Shown here piece after piece: positions 36,402 to 45,159 of a DNA stretch of 64,000 bases; the stretch's first letter is position 1, and each line of letters opens with the position of its first letter. The stretch is from assembly GCF_947489355.1 (NCBI RefSeq), contig NZ_CANLDD010000002.1, forward strand, positions 62,001-126,000, read 5' to 3'. The notes under the pieces are model-generated. The model searched no databases. It had not been told where the DNA came from and saw only the letters and a list, made by a program, of their open reading frames with translations. A program made the position numbers and the translations under genes. Source of the DNA: an uncultured Microbulbifer sp. Its GTDB lineage: Bacteria > Pseudomonadota > Gammaproteobacteria > Pseudomonadales > Cellvibrionaceae.

Positions 36402-36998
36402 AAATGGCAAGCGATCAATTGGTGTTCAGAATACTGTGTCATTTCTTTACCGTTAGCAAGAGTAATCCTCGCCAGTAATACCGGACACAGGCTTAAGGGA
36501 GTTTCTTCACCTCAAAGTTTTCCGGACTGAGATAGCCAAGAGCGGTGAGCCAACGGTAATACCCACTTCACGAGCCCTTGAGCACTGCGGCCATCCGTGC
36601 CAAAAGGAAATGCCAGCGGTGTTCATGCATAAATCGGTAGCGATTCACTTTTGGTTCTACGCGAAATAGGTGGTTGCTTTTTTAGGATCGCCAGAACAGA
36701 TTCTCACTTGCTTTGACTCACTTATCTCTGGTCAGTCGATCGCCAACTGTAGACCTGAGACACGTGAAGCCCAGCCTCCTGGGCTGCCTGTGGAATACGG
36801 GTTTTTCCCGGCCAGCTTCAAGGCTTCAGCTTTGAATTCACGCCTGTGTTGCTTGCGCTTCTGCTTGCAGGACAAGAATCACCTCTGTGGTTTCGCTTAC
36901 CCACCTAATGAGGTGCCCAGTATTGCTGGTAGGGGTCGTTCTCAAAAAACTGGGACAAATTTGGAAAATATGAGAAAGCGAATAGTAGTGAAAACCGA
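36402..36998. other. Gene-free stretch around a dead IS element
   Basis: No intact gene lies between ygfZ and ung. The central part (36493-36900) is a decayed IS3-family transposase described separately. The flanks, 36402-36492 and 36901-36998, show no terminal inverted repeats or target-site duplications that I can identify with confidence. Confidence 0.7.
36493..36900 (-). pseudogene. Degenerate IS3-family transposase (orfA/orfB remnant)
   Basis: On the minus strand, broken frames give orfA-like pieces KRKQHRREFKAEALKLAGK and AAQEAGLHVSQVYSW, then ILKK at the A6G slippery heptamer (36683-36677), then orfB pieces VNRYRFMHEHRWHFLLARM and SGYYRWL. The last is joined straight to TALGYLSPENFE, the normal C-terminus of IS3 OrfB. 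The orfA frame is shifted by one base, an in-frame TGA lies in LKGS*SGYYRWL, and the whole catalytic DDE core is deleted between SGYYRWL and TALGYL. It is an immobile relic, and the family call is secure from these motifs. Confidence 0.82.
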
Positions 36999-37724
36999 TT
37001 ATTCAAGCTCTATCGCAGTCCTTTCCAGTGCCCGCGCCTCCGGTAACTGCCAGTCAATGGGCGTCTGACTCCGTTGCTGCAGCCAGTGGTTGGCCTGGGA
37101 GAAAGGCCGGGTACCAAAAAAGCCGCGGTGGGCCGAGAGTGGTGAGGGGTGCGGTGCACGCAGCACTAGATGTTTGTTGCGATCGATAAAGCCGCCCTTT
37201 TTCTGTGCGTAGCTGCCCCATAGGATAAATACCAGCCCCTCGCGCTGTTCCGCCAGTTTGTGGATCGCCACATCGGTAAACTGCTCCCAGCCACGCCCCT
37301 GGTGGGCGCCCGCCCTGCTGTCTTCCACCGTCAAAGTGGCATTTAGCAGCAATACCCCCTGCTCGGCCCACGGCTGCAGGCAGCCATGGTGTGCGGGCGC
37401 TATGCCCATATCCTTGTGCAATTCCTGGTAGATATTTTGCAGGGACGGCGGAATGCGCACGCCGGGTAACACCGAGAAGCACAGGCCGTGGGCCTGACCG
37501 CTGCCATGGTAGGGGTCCTGCCCCAGTATGACCACCTTCACCTGGTCAAACGGGGTGGAATTAAACGCGTTGAAGATCTGCCCGCCCGGCGGATAGATCC
37601 GCTTGCCGGCTGCCTTTTCCCCTCTCAAAAACTGGCGCAACTGGGCCATATAGGGCTGCTCAAACTCTTCACTCAGCACCGCGTACCAGGAAGGATGAAT
37701 CTTGATATTATTAGTAAGCGGCAT
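36999..37724 (-). CDS. ung: Uracil-DNA glycosylase (family 1, Ung)
   Basis: Removes uracil from DNA. The 241-residue protein carries the catalytic water-activating loop [20 protein letters not shown], the [18 protein letters not shown] segment, [13 protein letters not shown] and the DNA-intercalation loop [22 protein letters not shown] 37724 lies 2 bases after the stop of the neighbouring uracil-glycosylase-family gene, so the two are one transcription unit. Downstream lies the IS3 remnant. Confidence 0.97.
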   Translation of the reverse strand: MPLTNNIKIHPSWYAVLSEEFEQPYMAQLRQFLRGEKAAGKRIYPPGGQIFNAFNSTPFDQVKVVILGQDPYHGSGQAHGLCFSVLPGVRIPPSLQNIYQELHKDMGIAPAHHGCLQPWAEQGVLLLNATLTVEDSRAGAHQGRGWEQFTDVAIHKLAEQREGLVFILWGSYAQKKGGFIDRNKHLVLRAPHPSPLSAHRGFFGTRPFSQANHWLQQRSQTPIDWQLPEARALERTAIELE

Positions 37725-37726
37725 AT

Positions 37727-38311
37727 TTACATCCTGAGTATCTTGTGTATGTGTTGTCGCAATTCCGGCACCACCGCCTGTTCAAACCAGGGCCGCCGGC
37801 GTAACCACAAGGTATTGCGCGGACTGGGGTGCGGCAAGGGAAAATAACCGGCCGGCAGCGCGTCGCGAAAGTGGTACACATTTTCACTAATACTGCCATA
37901 CCAGTGCGGCAGGTAGTGGCGCTGGGCGTATTGTCCCACCAACAGGGTCAGTTGCACATTGGGCAACTGCGCCAGCAGGCGCTGGTGCCAGGTAGCGGCG
38001 CATTCGGGGCGCGGCGGCAAATCCCCACCCTTGCCGCGGCCCGGGTAGCAAAAGCCCATGGGGATAATGGCAATGCGGGACACATCGTAGAAAGTTTCCC
38101 TGTCGATCGACAGCCAGTTGCGCAGCCGGTTGCCGGAAGGGTCATTCCACGGTATACCGCTGGCATGCACTCGGGTACCCGGTGCCTGCCCGACAATCAA
38201 CAGGCGAGCCGACGCCGCTGCCTGTAACACGGGATTGGGCCCCAGGGGCAGCTGTGCCTCGCACAGATGGCAGGCGCGGATCTCGGCCAACAGCGCCGAC
38301 AGTCGCTCCAT
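37727..38311 (-). CDS. Uracil-DNA glycosylase superfamily protein
   Basis: A 194-residue COG1573-like member of the uracil-DNA glycosylase fold. It begins with a CxxC-like pair ([17 protein letters not shown]), then motif [50 protein letters not shown] and motif [16 protein letters not shown]. The catalytic Asp of the family 4/5 loop (G-E-A-P-G/D) is not obvious here, where GQAPG is found; several relatives have no shown activity. It sits just upstream of true ung and is co-transcribed with it. Whether it repairs DNA is unproven. Confidence 0.85.
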   Translation of the reverse strand: MERLSALLAEIRACHLCEAQLPLGPNPVLQAAASARLLIVGQAPGTRVHASGIPWNDPSGNRLRNWLSIDRETFYDVSRIAIIPMGFCYPGRGKGGDLPPRPECAATWHQRLLAQLPNVQLTLLVGQYAQRHYLPHWYGSISENVYHFRDALPAGYFPLPHPSPRNTLWLRRRPWFEQAVVPELRQHIHKILRM

Positions 38312-38320
38312 CGTTACCGC

Positions 38321-39253
38321 CTAGGCACTGTCGGGAAAAGCCAGGTGCAACAACAGCGCGCGCCGGTCCCCCGGGTCCTGGGCGCGGGCGCTATTATCGT
38401 TGTCGAACACCACAAAAATACCCTGCTCGCTCACGGCCAGCCCGCCGCCCTTACCGCGGAGGGCTACTTCGTAAACCCGTTCCGGCGATTTCTCCAGTGC
38501 ACGGTAATCCAGGCACCACTCAGCTTTCAGGCTCGGCAAGGCCCTTCGACATACCGCATGGGCATTGCCTTCCAGGGTAAAAAGCGCGCCATCGTAATAC
38601 GCGAGACCGGTAAGATCTTCGGGATTACCGTGAAAATCCAGACCGGCTACGGGGGGCAGTGAAAATACCTGCGCATCGCCACCCGGGCTGAGTCTGAGCA
38701 AACCGCGAGGCTCGCGCTCAATGGCCAGCCAAAACTGGTCACCGGCTTTTACCAGCCCCTCACTGGAAACATTGGATGTTTGCAAATATCCCCGCGCCTT
38801 TACTTCAGGAGACCATAGATTTTCCAGCCAGCGAGCTTCGCCCTGCTCCTCTACCACCGCAATGCGATTGTAGCGCTCGCTCAGAAGATAGATACGATTC
38901 TCATCACAGCTGACCCCTTCAAAATCCAGATCTCTGGCCGGCCGAAATAGCTCCGGGATGAAGGACCAAAGGCTTGTCGCTTTGTTTCTCTTCGGCACTC
39001 GAAGTCCAGTGAGCTTCAAGTGGGACACCAGTTCGGCGCGCCCGTCCATAAGCTTAATCGCATAAACCTCCCTAGACGCCCTATCGGAAACCGTGAGCAG
39101 TTTGCCGGCACAAAAGCTCAAACCGGAAAGGTCCAAGCCCGCGCTGCCATCTACCCAATAACTCGCCAATAACCTGGCGGTACTGATGTCAGCGGCTATC
39201 GCCAAGGGCGACAGCAGGGCAAACGCTATACCAAAGAAAAAACGCTTAATCAC
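38321..39253 (-). CDS. Exported beta-propeller protein (phytase-like/SdiA-regulated style)
   Basis: A 310-residue secreted protein. A signal peptide (about residues 1-20, FFFGIAFALLSPLAIAA) leads into repeated strands of the type LDLSGLSFCAGKLLTVSDR, LDFEGVSCDENRIYLLSER, VSSEGLVKAGDQFWLAIER and LTGLAYYDGALFTLEGN, each ending in a polar turn. This layout is shared by esterase-like/phytase-like (PF13449) and SdiA-regulated propellers; no catalytic residues can be named. The start is GTG 39253 with AGGA 6 bases upstream. It directly follows yajQ. Confidence 0.75.
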   Translation of the reverse strand: MIKRFFFGIAFALLSPLAIAADISTARLLASYWVDGSAGLDLSGLSFCAGKLLTVSDRASREVYAIKLMDGRAELVSHLKLTGLRVPKRNKATSLWSFIPELFRPARDLDFEGVSCDENRIYLLSERYNRIAVVEEQGEARWLENLWSPEVKARGYLQTSNVSSEGLVKAGDQFWLAIEREPRGLLRLSPGGDAQVFSLPPVAGLDFHGNPEDLTGLAYYDGALFTLEGNAHAVCRRALPSLKAEWCLDYRALEKSPERVYEVALRGKGGGLAVSEQGIFVVFDNDNSARAQDPGDRRALLLHLAFPDSA

Positions 39254-39264
39254 GCTATATCCTA

Positions 39265-39747
39265 TCAATCACGGAAATTATTGAATTGTAATGGTTGTTC
39301 AAGCTCCCTGCCCTTGAGCAGTGCGATGACCTGTTGAAGGTCATCGCGCTTCTTGCCGGTAACCCGCACTTGTTCACCCTGGATGGCCGCCTGTACCTTG
39401 AGCTTTTCATCTTTGATCAACTTGACAATTTTCTTTGACAGCGCTTTATCCAGGCCGTTTTTCAAGGTTATGCCCACCTTGACCTGTTTGCCGGATTGCT
39501 CTCTCTCGCCAATATCCATGGCCAGGGGATCTATATCGCACTTCACCAGTGCACCGCGCAGCATATCCACCATTTGGTCAAGTTGAATATCCGCCTCGGC
39601 ACACACCACCAGGGAGAAATCATGCATTTCCACTTCTGCATCCACCCCTTTGAAGTCAAAGCGGTTGCTTACCGTGCGGTTTACCTGATCCACGGCATTG
39701 GTCAATTGATGTTTGTCCACTTCAGATACTATGTCGAATGAAGGCAT
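39265..39747 (-). CDS. YajQ family nucleotide-binding protein
   Basis: A 160-residue protein opening MPSFDIVSEVDKHQLTNAVD and containing the VSNRFDFKGVDAEVEM and DDLQQVIALLKGRELEQPLQ segments, the unmistakable YajQ (UPF0234) pattern. YajQ proteins bind nucleotides or cyclic-di-GMP and influence transcription or phage multiplication in different species. The ATG 39747 is the family start; AGAGAAG lies upstream. The gene follows yaeQ after 8 bases and is probably co-transcribed with it and the exported propeller. Confidence 0.93.
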   Translation of the reverse strand: MPSFDIVSEVDKHQLTNAVDQVNRTVSNRFDFKGVDAEVEMHDFSLVVCAEADIQLDQMVDMLRGALVKCDIDPLAMDIGEREQSGKQVKVGITLKNGLDKALSKKIVKLIKDEKLKVQAAIQGEQVRVTGKKRDDLQQVIALLKGRELEQPLQFNNFRD

Positions 39748-39755
39748 TAACTTCT

Positions 39756-40298
39756 CTACTCCTGTTGCCAGATTTCCGGGGATAACTCCACATTGTGATT
39801 GCGGGTAGCGAACCAAAAATACCCGTCCTGAATGGTGACGCTGAAATCCATATTGCGCTCGACCATCGCCGCAAGCTGCGCTGTGCTATGGGCAGGGAGG
39901 TAATAAACCTCAAGGTTGCCCAAGCGTGTGAGCTGGCTTTGCAGTTTCTGCCACCACACCAACGCAGTGCGCCCACCGAAGCTGTAAACCAAAACCCGCC
40001 CGCACCGGTTGCTGGCCTTGCGCAAACGCTCAGCAGTAGGCAGGCCCACCTCTATCCAAAGGTCAATCTCGCCACTGGGGCTTTTCTGCCAAAGATCCGC
40101 ATCCTCGGCTGAGGACAAACCCCGGGTGAATGCCAGTGACGACGTCGCATTGTGCACGAAGGCCAGTAAACGCACCATCATACGCTCATCGGTTTCTGAT
40201 GGATGTCGTGCCAAAGTCAATTGGTGCTCCCCATAGTAATCCCGATCCATATCGGCAATTTGCACTTTGGCTTTAAAAATTGTTGCTTTTAACGCCAT
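39756..40298 (-). CDS. YaeQ family protein
   Basis: A 180-residue protein of the YaeQ fold (PD-(D/E)XK-like core). Family segments are MALKATIFKAKVQIADMDRD, HPSETDERMMVRLLAFV, DADLWQKSPSGEIDLWIEVG (with the metal-site D and E residues of the nuclease-like core) and LEVYYLPAHSTAQLAAMVER. E. coli YaeQ was proposed to affect transcript elongation; its enzyme activity is unproven. It is the first gene of the unit with yajQ. Confidence 0.92.
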   Translation of the reverse strand: MALKATIFKAKVQIADMDRDYYGEHQLTLARHPSETDERMMVRLLAFVHNATSSLAFTRGLSSAEDADLWQKSPSGEIDLWIEVGLPTAERLRKASNRCGRVLVYSFGGRTALVWWQKLQSQLTRLGNLEVYYLPAHSTAQLAAMVERNMDFSVTIQDGYFWFATRNHNVELSPEIWQQE

Positions 40299-40380
40299 TT
40301 CAACTTCAACTCTCTAGAGCCACCAGCATGGGGGGGAAGGCGGACTATTCTTGGTTCATGGAAGCATAAGGCTATTTCAC

Positions 40381-40992
40381 ATGACCTCTGCTACCGTCAG
40401 CAGCTCGACAATCAGACACTGCGCCCCGCTCTGCCTGCTAAAAGAGGTACCCAGCGACTGTGGCATCAACAATAGCCCCAAGCGTGACGCGTGGGTAAAA
40501 GCGTTCTGGGCCCAGGTGGAAAACCTATACCAGCGTTGTGCAAACCAGATACCCAACCCAGTAGAAACCGTACAGGCTTATGCAGGAGGCAGACGTAAGA
40601 TCCTGCAAGCCGTTACCGAAACTCGCACAAAAGCCATCAGCGCCCTGCAGATGGATAACAACCCGCTCAATGACCTCGGCAAACAGCAGCAATGTGGCGC
40701 TGCTCAGGCCCGCTTATCATATACCCTGACCCGCTTGATTTTAGTGATAGGACACTACTCCGCCCCCAGGGCAAACTGGCATTTCCTCAGCCTGCAATCC
40801 CAACTGGAGAGAACGGGGCACTGGATCAGCATGACGAGGCGGGATTATATCCGGGCTGTCGAGCGCTACAACCGGAAGATGTGCCTCTTTCCCAAACATA
40901 CCTGGCACGCCTTACTCTATAGCGATAAGCCAACAAGGAAGAGCATCCAGGCAACCAGCGAGAAAGCCGAGGCGCCTCCGATCATACAATGA
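40381..40992 (+). CDS. LemA-family protein lacking the usual membrane anchor
   Basis: A 203-residue protein whose central part follows the LemA helical bundle: AWVKAFWAQVENLYQRCANQ, IPNPVETVQAYAG, LTRLILVIGHYSAPRANWHF, LSLQSQLERTGHWIS and VERYNRKMCLFP. LemA proteins normally start with a transmembrane helix; here the N-terminus (MTSATVSSSTIRHCAPLCLL) has no proper hydrophobic span. Many consensus positions are altered. ATG 40381 is used; a start 10 codons earlier also opens. It overlaps the first TPM gene as ATGA, so the cluster is one operon. Confidence 0.75.
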   Translation: MTSATVSSSTIRHCAPLCLLKEVPSDCGINNSPKRDAWVKAFWAQVENLYQRCANQIPNPVETVQAYAGGRRKILQAVTETRTKAISALQMDNNPLNDLGKQQQCGAAQARLSYTLTRLILVIGHYSAPRANWHFLSLQSQLERTGHWISMTRRDYIRAVERYNRKMCLFPKHTWHALLYSDKPTRKSIQATSEKAEAPPIIQ

Positions 40993-41735
40993 ATTGCTCC
41001 GGCCCCATCACCTTCGCCCTGATTGCACTGCTCTTCTCACTGGTTGCGCAGGCGGATGTACAATTTCCCCCGCTATCCGGTCATGTAGTGGACAGGGCCA
41101 AATTGCTGGCTGCGGATGAGCGATACCACCTGACCGAACTGGTCCAACAGTACGAATCCGATAGCAGCAACCAACTGGTGATTGCCATCCTGCCAGAGTT
41201 GCAGGGAATCACCATAGAGGAATACGCCTACCAGCTGGCACGCCACTGGAAACTGGGGCACAAAGATAAAAACAACGGGGTGCTGTTTTTAGTGGCTCCT
41301 AGGGAACGGAAAATCCGTATTGAAGTTGGTGATGGGCTGGAGGGCACCCTTACCGATGCCTTGGCTGCCAACATTATCCACACCAAAGTGGTGCCGGAGT
41401 TTCAAAGTGGCGACTTTGGCGAAGGCATTAACGCCGGAGTGCAGTCCATTATCTCAGCCACCAGAAATGAATATGTGGCCGAGCCACTGGAGAGCAAGAA
41501 AGACCGGCGCATGACAGTTTTACTCGGACTATTCCTGATTTTGGTCATACTGCACCTGTTCGTCACTTCGGTGCTCAGCGCGCCGGTACACGGACGCAGC
41601 TACAAGCGGGGGCGCTTTGGCGGCAACTACGGCAGCGGCGGTTTTGGGGATGGTTATCCTGGCGCGCGCGCCGGGGACAACTTTAGCGGCGGCGGCGGCG
41701 GTTTCGGTGGTGGGGGCGCATCGGGAGGATGGTAA
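40989..41735 (+). CDS. TPM-domain protein with Gly-rich tail (YgcG-like)
   Basis: A 248-residue exported protein: signal peptide (about 1-22, ending LVAQA), then a TPM domain (VVDRAKLLAADERYHLTELV, SNQLVIAILPELQGITIEEY, NGVLFLVAPRERKIRIEVG), one transmembrane helix (about 176-197) and a Gly-rich C-terminus (NYGSGGFGDGYPGARAG, GGGGGFGGGGASGGW). The gene is coupled by ATGA to the LemA-like gene and overlaps the second TPM gene by 7 bases. LemA-TPM pairs are common; TPM proteins have been tied to photosystem repair in plants and to phosphatase or membrane stress roles, none assignable here. Confidence 0.9.
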   Translation: MNCSGPITFALIALLFSLVAQADVQFPPLSGHVVDRAKLLAADERYHLTELVQQYESDSSNQLVIAILPELQGITIEEYAYQLARHWKLGHKDKNNGVLFLVAPRERKIRIEVGDGLEGTLTDALAANIIHTKVVPEFQSGDFGEGINAGVQSIISATRNEYVAEPLESKKDRRMTVLLGLFLILVILHLFVTSVLSAPVHGRSYKRGRFGGNYGSGGFGDGYPGARAGDNFSGGGGGFGGGGASGGW

Positions 41736-42346
41736 TACTTAGCAGCAGCTATCAGCGCCAGGTTACCGAAGCGATCAAGGAAGTTGAGTCACACACCGAT
41801 GCCGTGGTAGTGGCAGTTGTGGCCAAGAAGGCGGATAACTACCTGTACATCTCCACGCTTTGGGCCGCTTTCCTGGCACTATTACTCTCCCCTATCCTTC
41901 AATTTCTTCCCTGGTGGATCAACTTCCAACAGGCCTTTATGCTCCAGTGGATGTTTTTTATTACCCTGGCCATTCTCTTGCGCTGGAGACGCATTACCAT
42001 GAAACTGGTTCCCAAGAAAATAAAGTACTGGCGCGCTTCAAATCTTGCCCGGCGACAGTTTCTCGAGCAGGGATTACATTGCACCCAGGACCAACTCGGA
42101 CTTTTAATATTCGTGTGCGAGACAGAGCGCTACGTAGAAATACTGGCGGATCGTGGTCTCGCACAACATATTACCAATGAAAAATGGCAGATCATCGTCG
42201 AAAGCTTTATCCGTGAAATCAAGCGGGGAAAAACTGGAGAAGCTCTACTACAGTGTATCGTACTGTGTGGAGAATTGCTTCAAGACGCCGCCCCTACCAG
42301 TAAAGTAAAAGACGAACTACCCAATCACCTTATCCTGCTGAGCTGA
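41729..42346 (+). CDS. TPM-domain membrane protein
   Basis: A 205-residue protein with an N-terminal ...TEAIKEVESHTDAVVVAVV strand-helix unit, two transmembrane helices (about residues 41-61 and 66-85) and a C-terminal TPM-like half (QLGLLIFVCETERYVEILAD, RGLAQHITNEKWQIIVESF, GEALLQCIVLCGELL). This is the second, shorter TPM type that usually accompanies LemA-YgcG sets. It overlaps the previous gene by 7 bases. It ends the operon; 240 AT-rich bases separate it from the lpxR-like gene. Confidence 0.85.
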   Translation: MVILSSSYQRQVTEAIKEVESHTDAVVVAVVAKKADNYLYISTLWAAFLALLLSPILQFLPWWINFQQAFMLQWMFFITLAILLRWRRITMKLVPKKIKYWRASNLARRQFLEQGLHCTQDQLGLLIFVCETERYVEILADRGLAQHITNEKWQIIVESFIREIKRGKTGEALLQCIVLCGELLQDAAPTSKVKDELPNHLILLS

Positions 42347-42437
42347 GAAAAACCGAAAGCCAATTCCCACTAAAATGACAAACCATATGCATTTCTGTAA
42401 TACAACCCTACATCAGAACCATTGAAAACTCATTCAT

Positions 42438-42461
42438 ATATATCCACAAACCGGGATATAT
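42438..42461. repeat. 8-base inverted repeat upstream of the lpxR-like gene
   Basis: ATATATCC (42438-42445) and GGATATAT (42454-42461) form a perfect 8-base inverted repeat with an 8-base spacer, about 125 bases before the lpxR-like ATG. A TATACT hexamer follows at 42507-42512. An operator is possible; no regulator is suggested by the sequence. Confidence 0.35.
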
Positions 42462-42586
42462 CATTCGCTGACCAATAATCGTCGATGTAATTTTTCATGG
42501 TTTATCTATACTTCACAGAAGAACCGCTCCTGCGTTTTTAATCCGCTCTCATTAATCATAACTTAGGCGATAGGTAAGAGCGCCCT

Positions 42587-43597
42587 ATGATACGATTTTT
42601 ATTGTCGGTTTTATCGACCTGTCTTTTGTTTTATTCATTATACAATCACGCCAATGACGAACAGAGTGCAAACCTGTGGTCCTATAACTGGGAAAACGAT
42701 TTTTGGGTCAACGACGATGGTGGCTATACTAACGGCTTTTCCTATACTTGGGGTTACAGTATAGGCAAGGAAGGCTTTAGCGACGAGAACATTCCCAGTT
42801 GGATTCATCGTATAACCCGCGATACACCAATCGCCACTGTGAAAAATAAACAGCGGGCAATGTCTTTTAAGATAATGCAGGAAATGTATACACCTGATCA
42901 CACCTCTAGAAAGGAAGTTAATACCGAGGACAGGCCCTATGCGGGCCTGCTCTACTGGCAGGGCAATATGTTTGCTGGAAGTCACTATATCAATGACCGC
43001 CTGAGCCTGTTGCTGGGTTTTGTCGGCCCACCCTCCCTTGCCAAGCAGTCGCAAAAGGCCGCTCACAGTTTGATCGGAGCCAATCCCCCCAAAGGCTGGA
43101 AAAACCAAATCAATACCGAACCGATTTTCCGGCTGGAGGCCGAACGGGTCTGGCGCCTCGGCAGTATCACCCTCGGCGGTGATCACGAAATGGATTTTAT
43201 CACCCTCGTCCAAGGGGGAGTTGGCAACCGAAAAACTGATTTTGGTCTGGGCTTTGGATGGCGCATAGGTTCGGGACTGGCCAACAGTTTCCTTAACACT
43301 TCGGTGAATCCAGCCACAAATATGAATCCGGCCATGCTACCAAAACACGGTGATTGGCATTTATTTGTCACCTGTATGGGTAATTATGTCATTAACGATA
43401 TCACCCTCAATGGCAATACCTTCAGCAATAGCCACTCAGTTAAGTTACAGCGAAAGCTGCATATTGCAACAGCGGGCGGAGCTATTCAGCTTTACCGTTT
43501 TACCGTTAATTTTACCCTAAGTGCGGTTTCGGAAGCTTTTGATGTGCAACAAGGCACTAATCAATACGGATCGCTGGCACTGACTTATCGCTGGTAG
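42587..43597 (+). CDS. LpxR-family outer-membrane lipid A deacylase
   Basis: A 336-residue outer-membrane barrel of the DUF2219/LpxR family, which removes the 3'-acyloxyacyl chain from lipid A. A signal peptide (about 1-22) leads into SYNWENDFW (the catalytic Asn-Asp), GGYTNGFSYTW (the Thr of the active site), RAMSFKIMQEMYTP and the box QKAAHSLIGANPPKGWKNQ (active-site His). The chain ends in YGSLALTYRW with a terminal aromatic, as barrels do. Key residues appear intact, so activity is likely. The gene is more AT-rich than its neighbours and stands alone, suggesting acquisition. Confidence 0.88.
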   Translation: MIRFLLSVLSTCLLFYSLYNHANDEQSANLWSYNWENDFWVNDDGGYTNGFSYTWGYSIGKEGFSDENIPSWIHRITRDTPIATVKNKQRAMSFKIMQEMYTPDHTSRKEVNTEDRPYAGLLYWQGNMFAGSHYINDRLSLLLGFVGPPSLAKQSQKAAHSLIGANPPKGWKNQINTEPIFRLEAERVWRLGSITLGGDHEMDFITLVQGGVGNRKTDFGLGFGWRIGSGLANSFLNTSVNPATNMNPAMLPKHGDWHLFVTCMGNYVINDITLNGNTFSNSHSVKLQRKLHIATAGGAIQLYRFTVNFTLSAVSEAFDVQQGTNQYGSLALTYRW

Positions 43598-43898
43598 CGC
43601 CGTGTTACATGTCTCAGTTGTACGACACTTGTTGCCGGCAAGAATTCTGACGCTCTCGAGACGGAATTGTAACCTATATATTCGGGATCGCAGCTACCGG
43701 TTTAATCAGGCCAACCCGGATTTTGAATAGTTTCAGACACAAGAACAGCGGAAAGCCCTCTCATTGCTGGCGATATCACAGACAGGTTAAAAAATTCCGC
43801 CATGACAGTATACTACCATTCCCAACGCCGCTTTCTACCCCTTTTTCGACTCTAAATCGCCACAAACTTTATTGATGGAAATTCGACCTTCAGCGCCG

Positions 43899-43928
43899 AC
43901 TTGTTGCTCCTGTTCGGGAGCAACAAGT
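43899..43928. ncRNA. Strong hairpin, possible structured RNA or element end
   Basis: ACTTGTTGCTCC and GGAGCAACAAGT pair perfectly over 12 bases around the 6-base loop TGTTCG. A second small hairpin (TGGGA-TTT-TCCCA, 43935-43947) follows 6 bases later. There is no T run, so it is not an ordinary terminator, and no gene surrounds it. A small RNA, a decayed mobile-element end or a protein-binding dyad are all possible. Confidence 0.35.
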
Positions 43929-44191
43929 GCCTGCTGGGATTTTCCCATTTGGTGGCAAAATTCCTCAATGACCTGTGCTGGAAGACTTGCACTGGACACA
44001 GTACTGAACAACAGGTACCGATATCAGATAAAAGGTGCTGGCTTGGCACAGAGTAAATAGTAGGGTAAGGTAGATCTATACTTGGCAAACATAAATGCGT
44101 TCAAAAATAAGCCAAGTAGTTTCTGAAATAGTCGGGTTAACAACCTGTAAGGTCACTCACTTATATTGCCCGCTGCGATTTGTGACTCCAC

Positions 44192-44214
44192 CCTTCCTTT
44201 TTTCGGAAGGTTTT
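44192..44214 (+). terminator. Terminator-like hairpin
   Basis: CCTTCC (44192-44197) and GGAAGG (44205-44210) form a 6-base stem followed by TTTT. It is 595 bases after lpxR and 109 bases before the next gene, so its natural transcript is unknown; it would serve the hairpin-bearing region just upstream. Confidence 0.4.
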
Positions 44215-44322
44215 GCAGTTTATCGATGACAAGTAGCAACTTATCGCAAATATATAGCACGCAATGCAAAAATACATAACAAGCAATACATAATATTTCT
44301 TTTTAAATCTTGGGGGGAGATC

Positions 44323-45159
44323 ATGAATACAAAACAAGTATTAGCAGCAAGTGCTGTTTTTTTATCCTCTGCCGTTTCGGCCGCAGAGGTTTGCTTGTTG
44401 GCGAATAATGGCTTTCTGATTAAAGGTAAGAATAAGTCGGTAGTTCTGGATGCCATGATAGAAAAACCGATGTATGGATACCCGGCATTAAGCAGTGAAA
44501 CTTACGCTTTATTCATACATGGAAAGGCCCCTTTTGACAGCCTCGATGTTGCTTTAACCACACATAAACATCGGGATCACTTTCAGGCAGAGGTGTTGCT
44601 GGAGCATGCTAAAAACAGCCAAACAGTTTATGTTTTGCCACCGCAGGCCAAAGCAGAAATTGATACGATCGCACCAGATCATGATTTAGCAGACCGCTTG
44701 CTAACAGATGTCCCTATTCATAATAGCAAAGCCATTGAACGACAGGTAAATGGGGTTGATATAACGATTTACAGCATCAATCATGGTGCTCGGGAACCCG
44801 CCGAAGGCGCAAAGCAAACAGAAACGAATCATTCTGCTTATAAGGTGGAGATAGATGGGATTAGTTTTACCCATCTTGGTGATGCAAAGACAACAACTGA
44901 ATTATTGTCAATGGCAGGAGTGACAAAGGCTAAAACGGATTATTTGCTGGTTCCTTATTGGTCCGTGAGAAACCCTGAATATGTTCATGCTCTGAAGGAA
45001 GCATGGGACTTTGATCATTTAATCCTGATGCATATGGATCAAATCGACAGGGAAAACCCAAAGCAGCTAACCTGGTTCAATAAAACAATTTTGTCTTTGA
45101 AGGAAACCTTTCCTGAAGCTTGGATACCACTCAAAGAGATGGAGTGTAGAAAGACTTAA
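44323..45159 (+). CDS. Exported metallo-beta-lactamase-fold hydrolase
   Basis: A 278-residue exported protein with signal peptide (about 1-21, ending AVSAA) and an MBL fold of the UlaG-like/Zn-dependent L-ascorbate-6-phosphate lactonase style. The metal motif is TTHKHRDHFQAE (HxHxDH), with later ligands likely in SINHGARE, FTHLGDAKT and LILMHMDQ. No specific substrate can be named. The gene has a strong GGGGGGAG before its ATG and is markedly AT-rich compared with its surroundings. It stands alone; acquisition by transfer is likely. Confidence 0.82.
   Translation: MNTKQVLAASAVFLSSAVSAAEVCLLANNGFLIKGKNKSVVLDAMIEKPMYGYPALSSETYALFIHGKAPFDSLDVALTTHKHRDHFQAEVLLEHAKNSQTVYVLPPQAKAEIDTIAPDHDLADRLLTDVPIHNSKAIERQVNGVDITIYSINHGAREPAEGAKQTETNHSAYKVEIDGISFTHLGDAKTTTELLSMAGVTKAKTDYLLVPYWSVRNPEYVHALKEAWDFDHLILMHMDQIDRENPKQLTWFNKTILSLKETFPEAWIPLKEMECRKT

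Larger units (their letters stand above)
43598..44322. other. 725-base gene-free AT-rich stretch
   Basis: No convincing gene. It holds a strong hairpin at 43899-43928 and a terminator-like element at 44192-44214. One open frame on the + strand (about 43869-44057, no start codon) reads FIDGNSTFSADLLLL, which is faintly like the N-terminus of IS1380-type transposases; I do not claim it. A TATACT at 43809-43814 could be a -10. Confidence 0.6.

Noticed and set aside
43869-44057. Possible IS1380-type transposase fragment
   Set aside because: Only a short resemblance (FIDGNSTFSADLLLL), no start codon and no further conserved blocks; not enough for a call.
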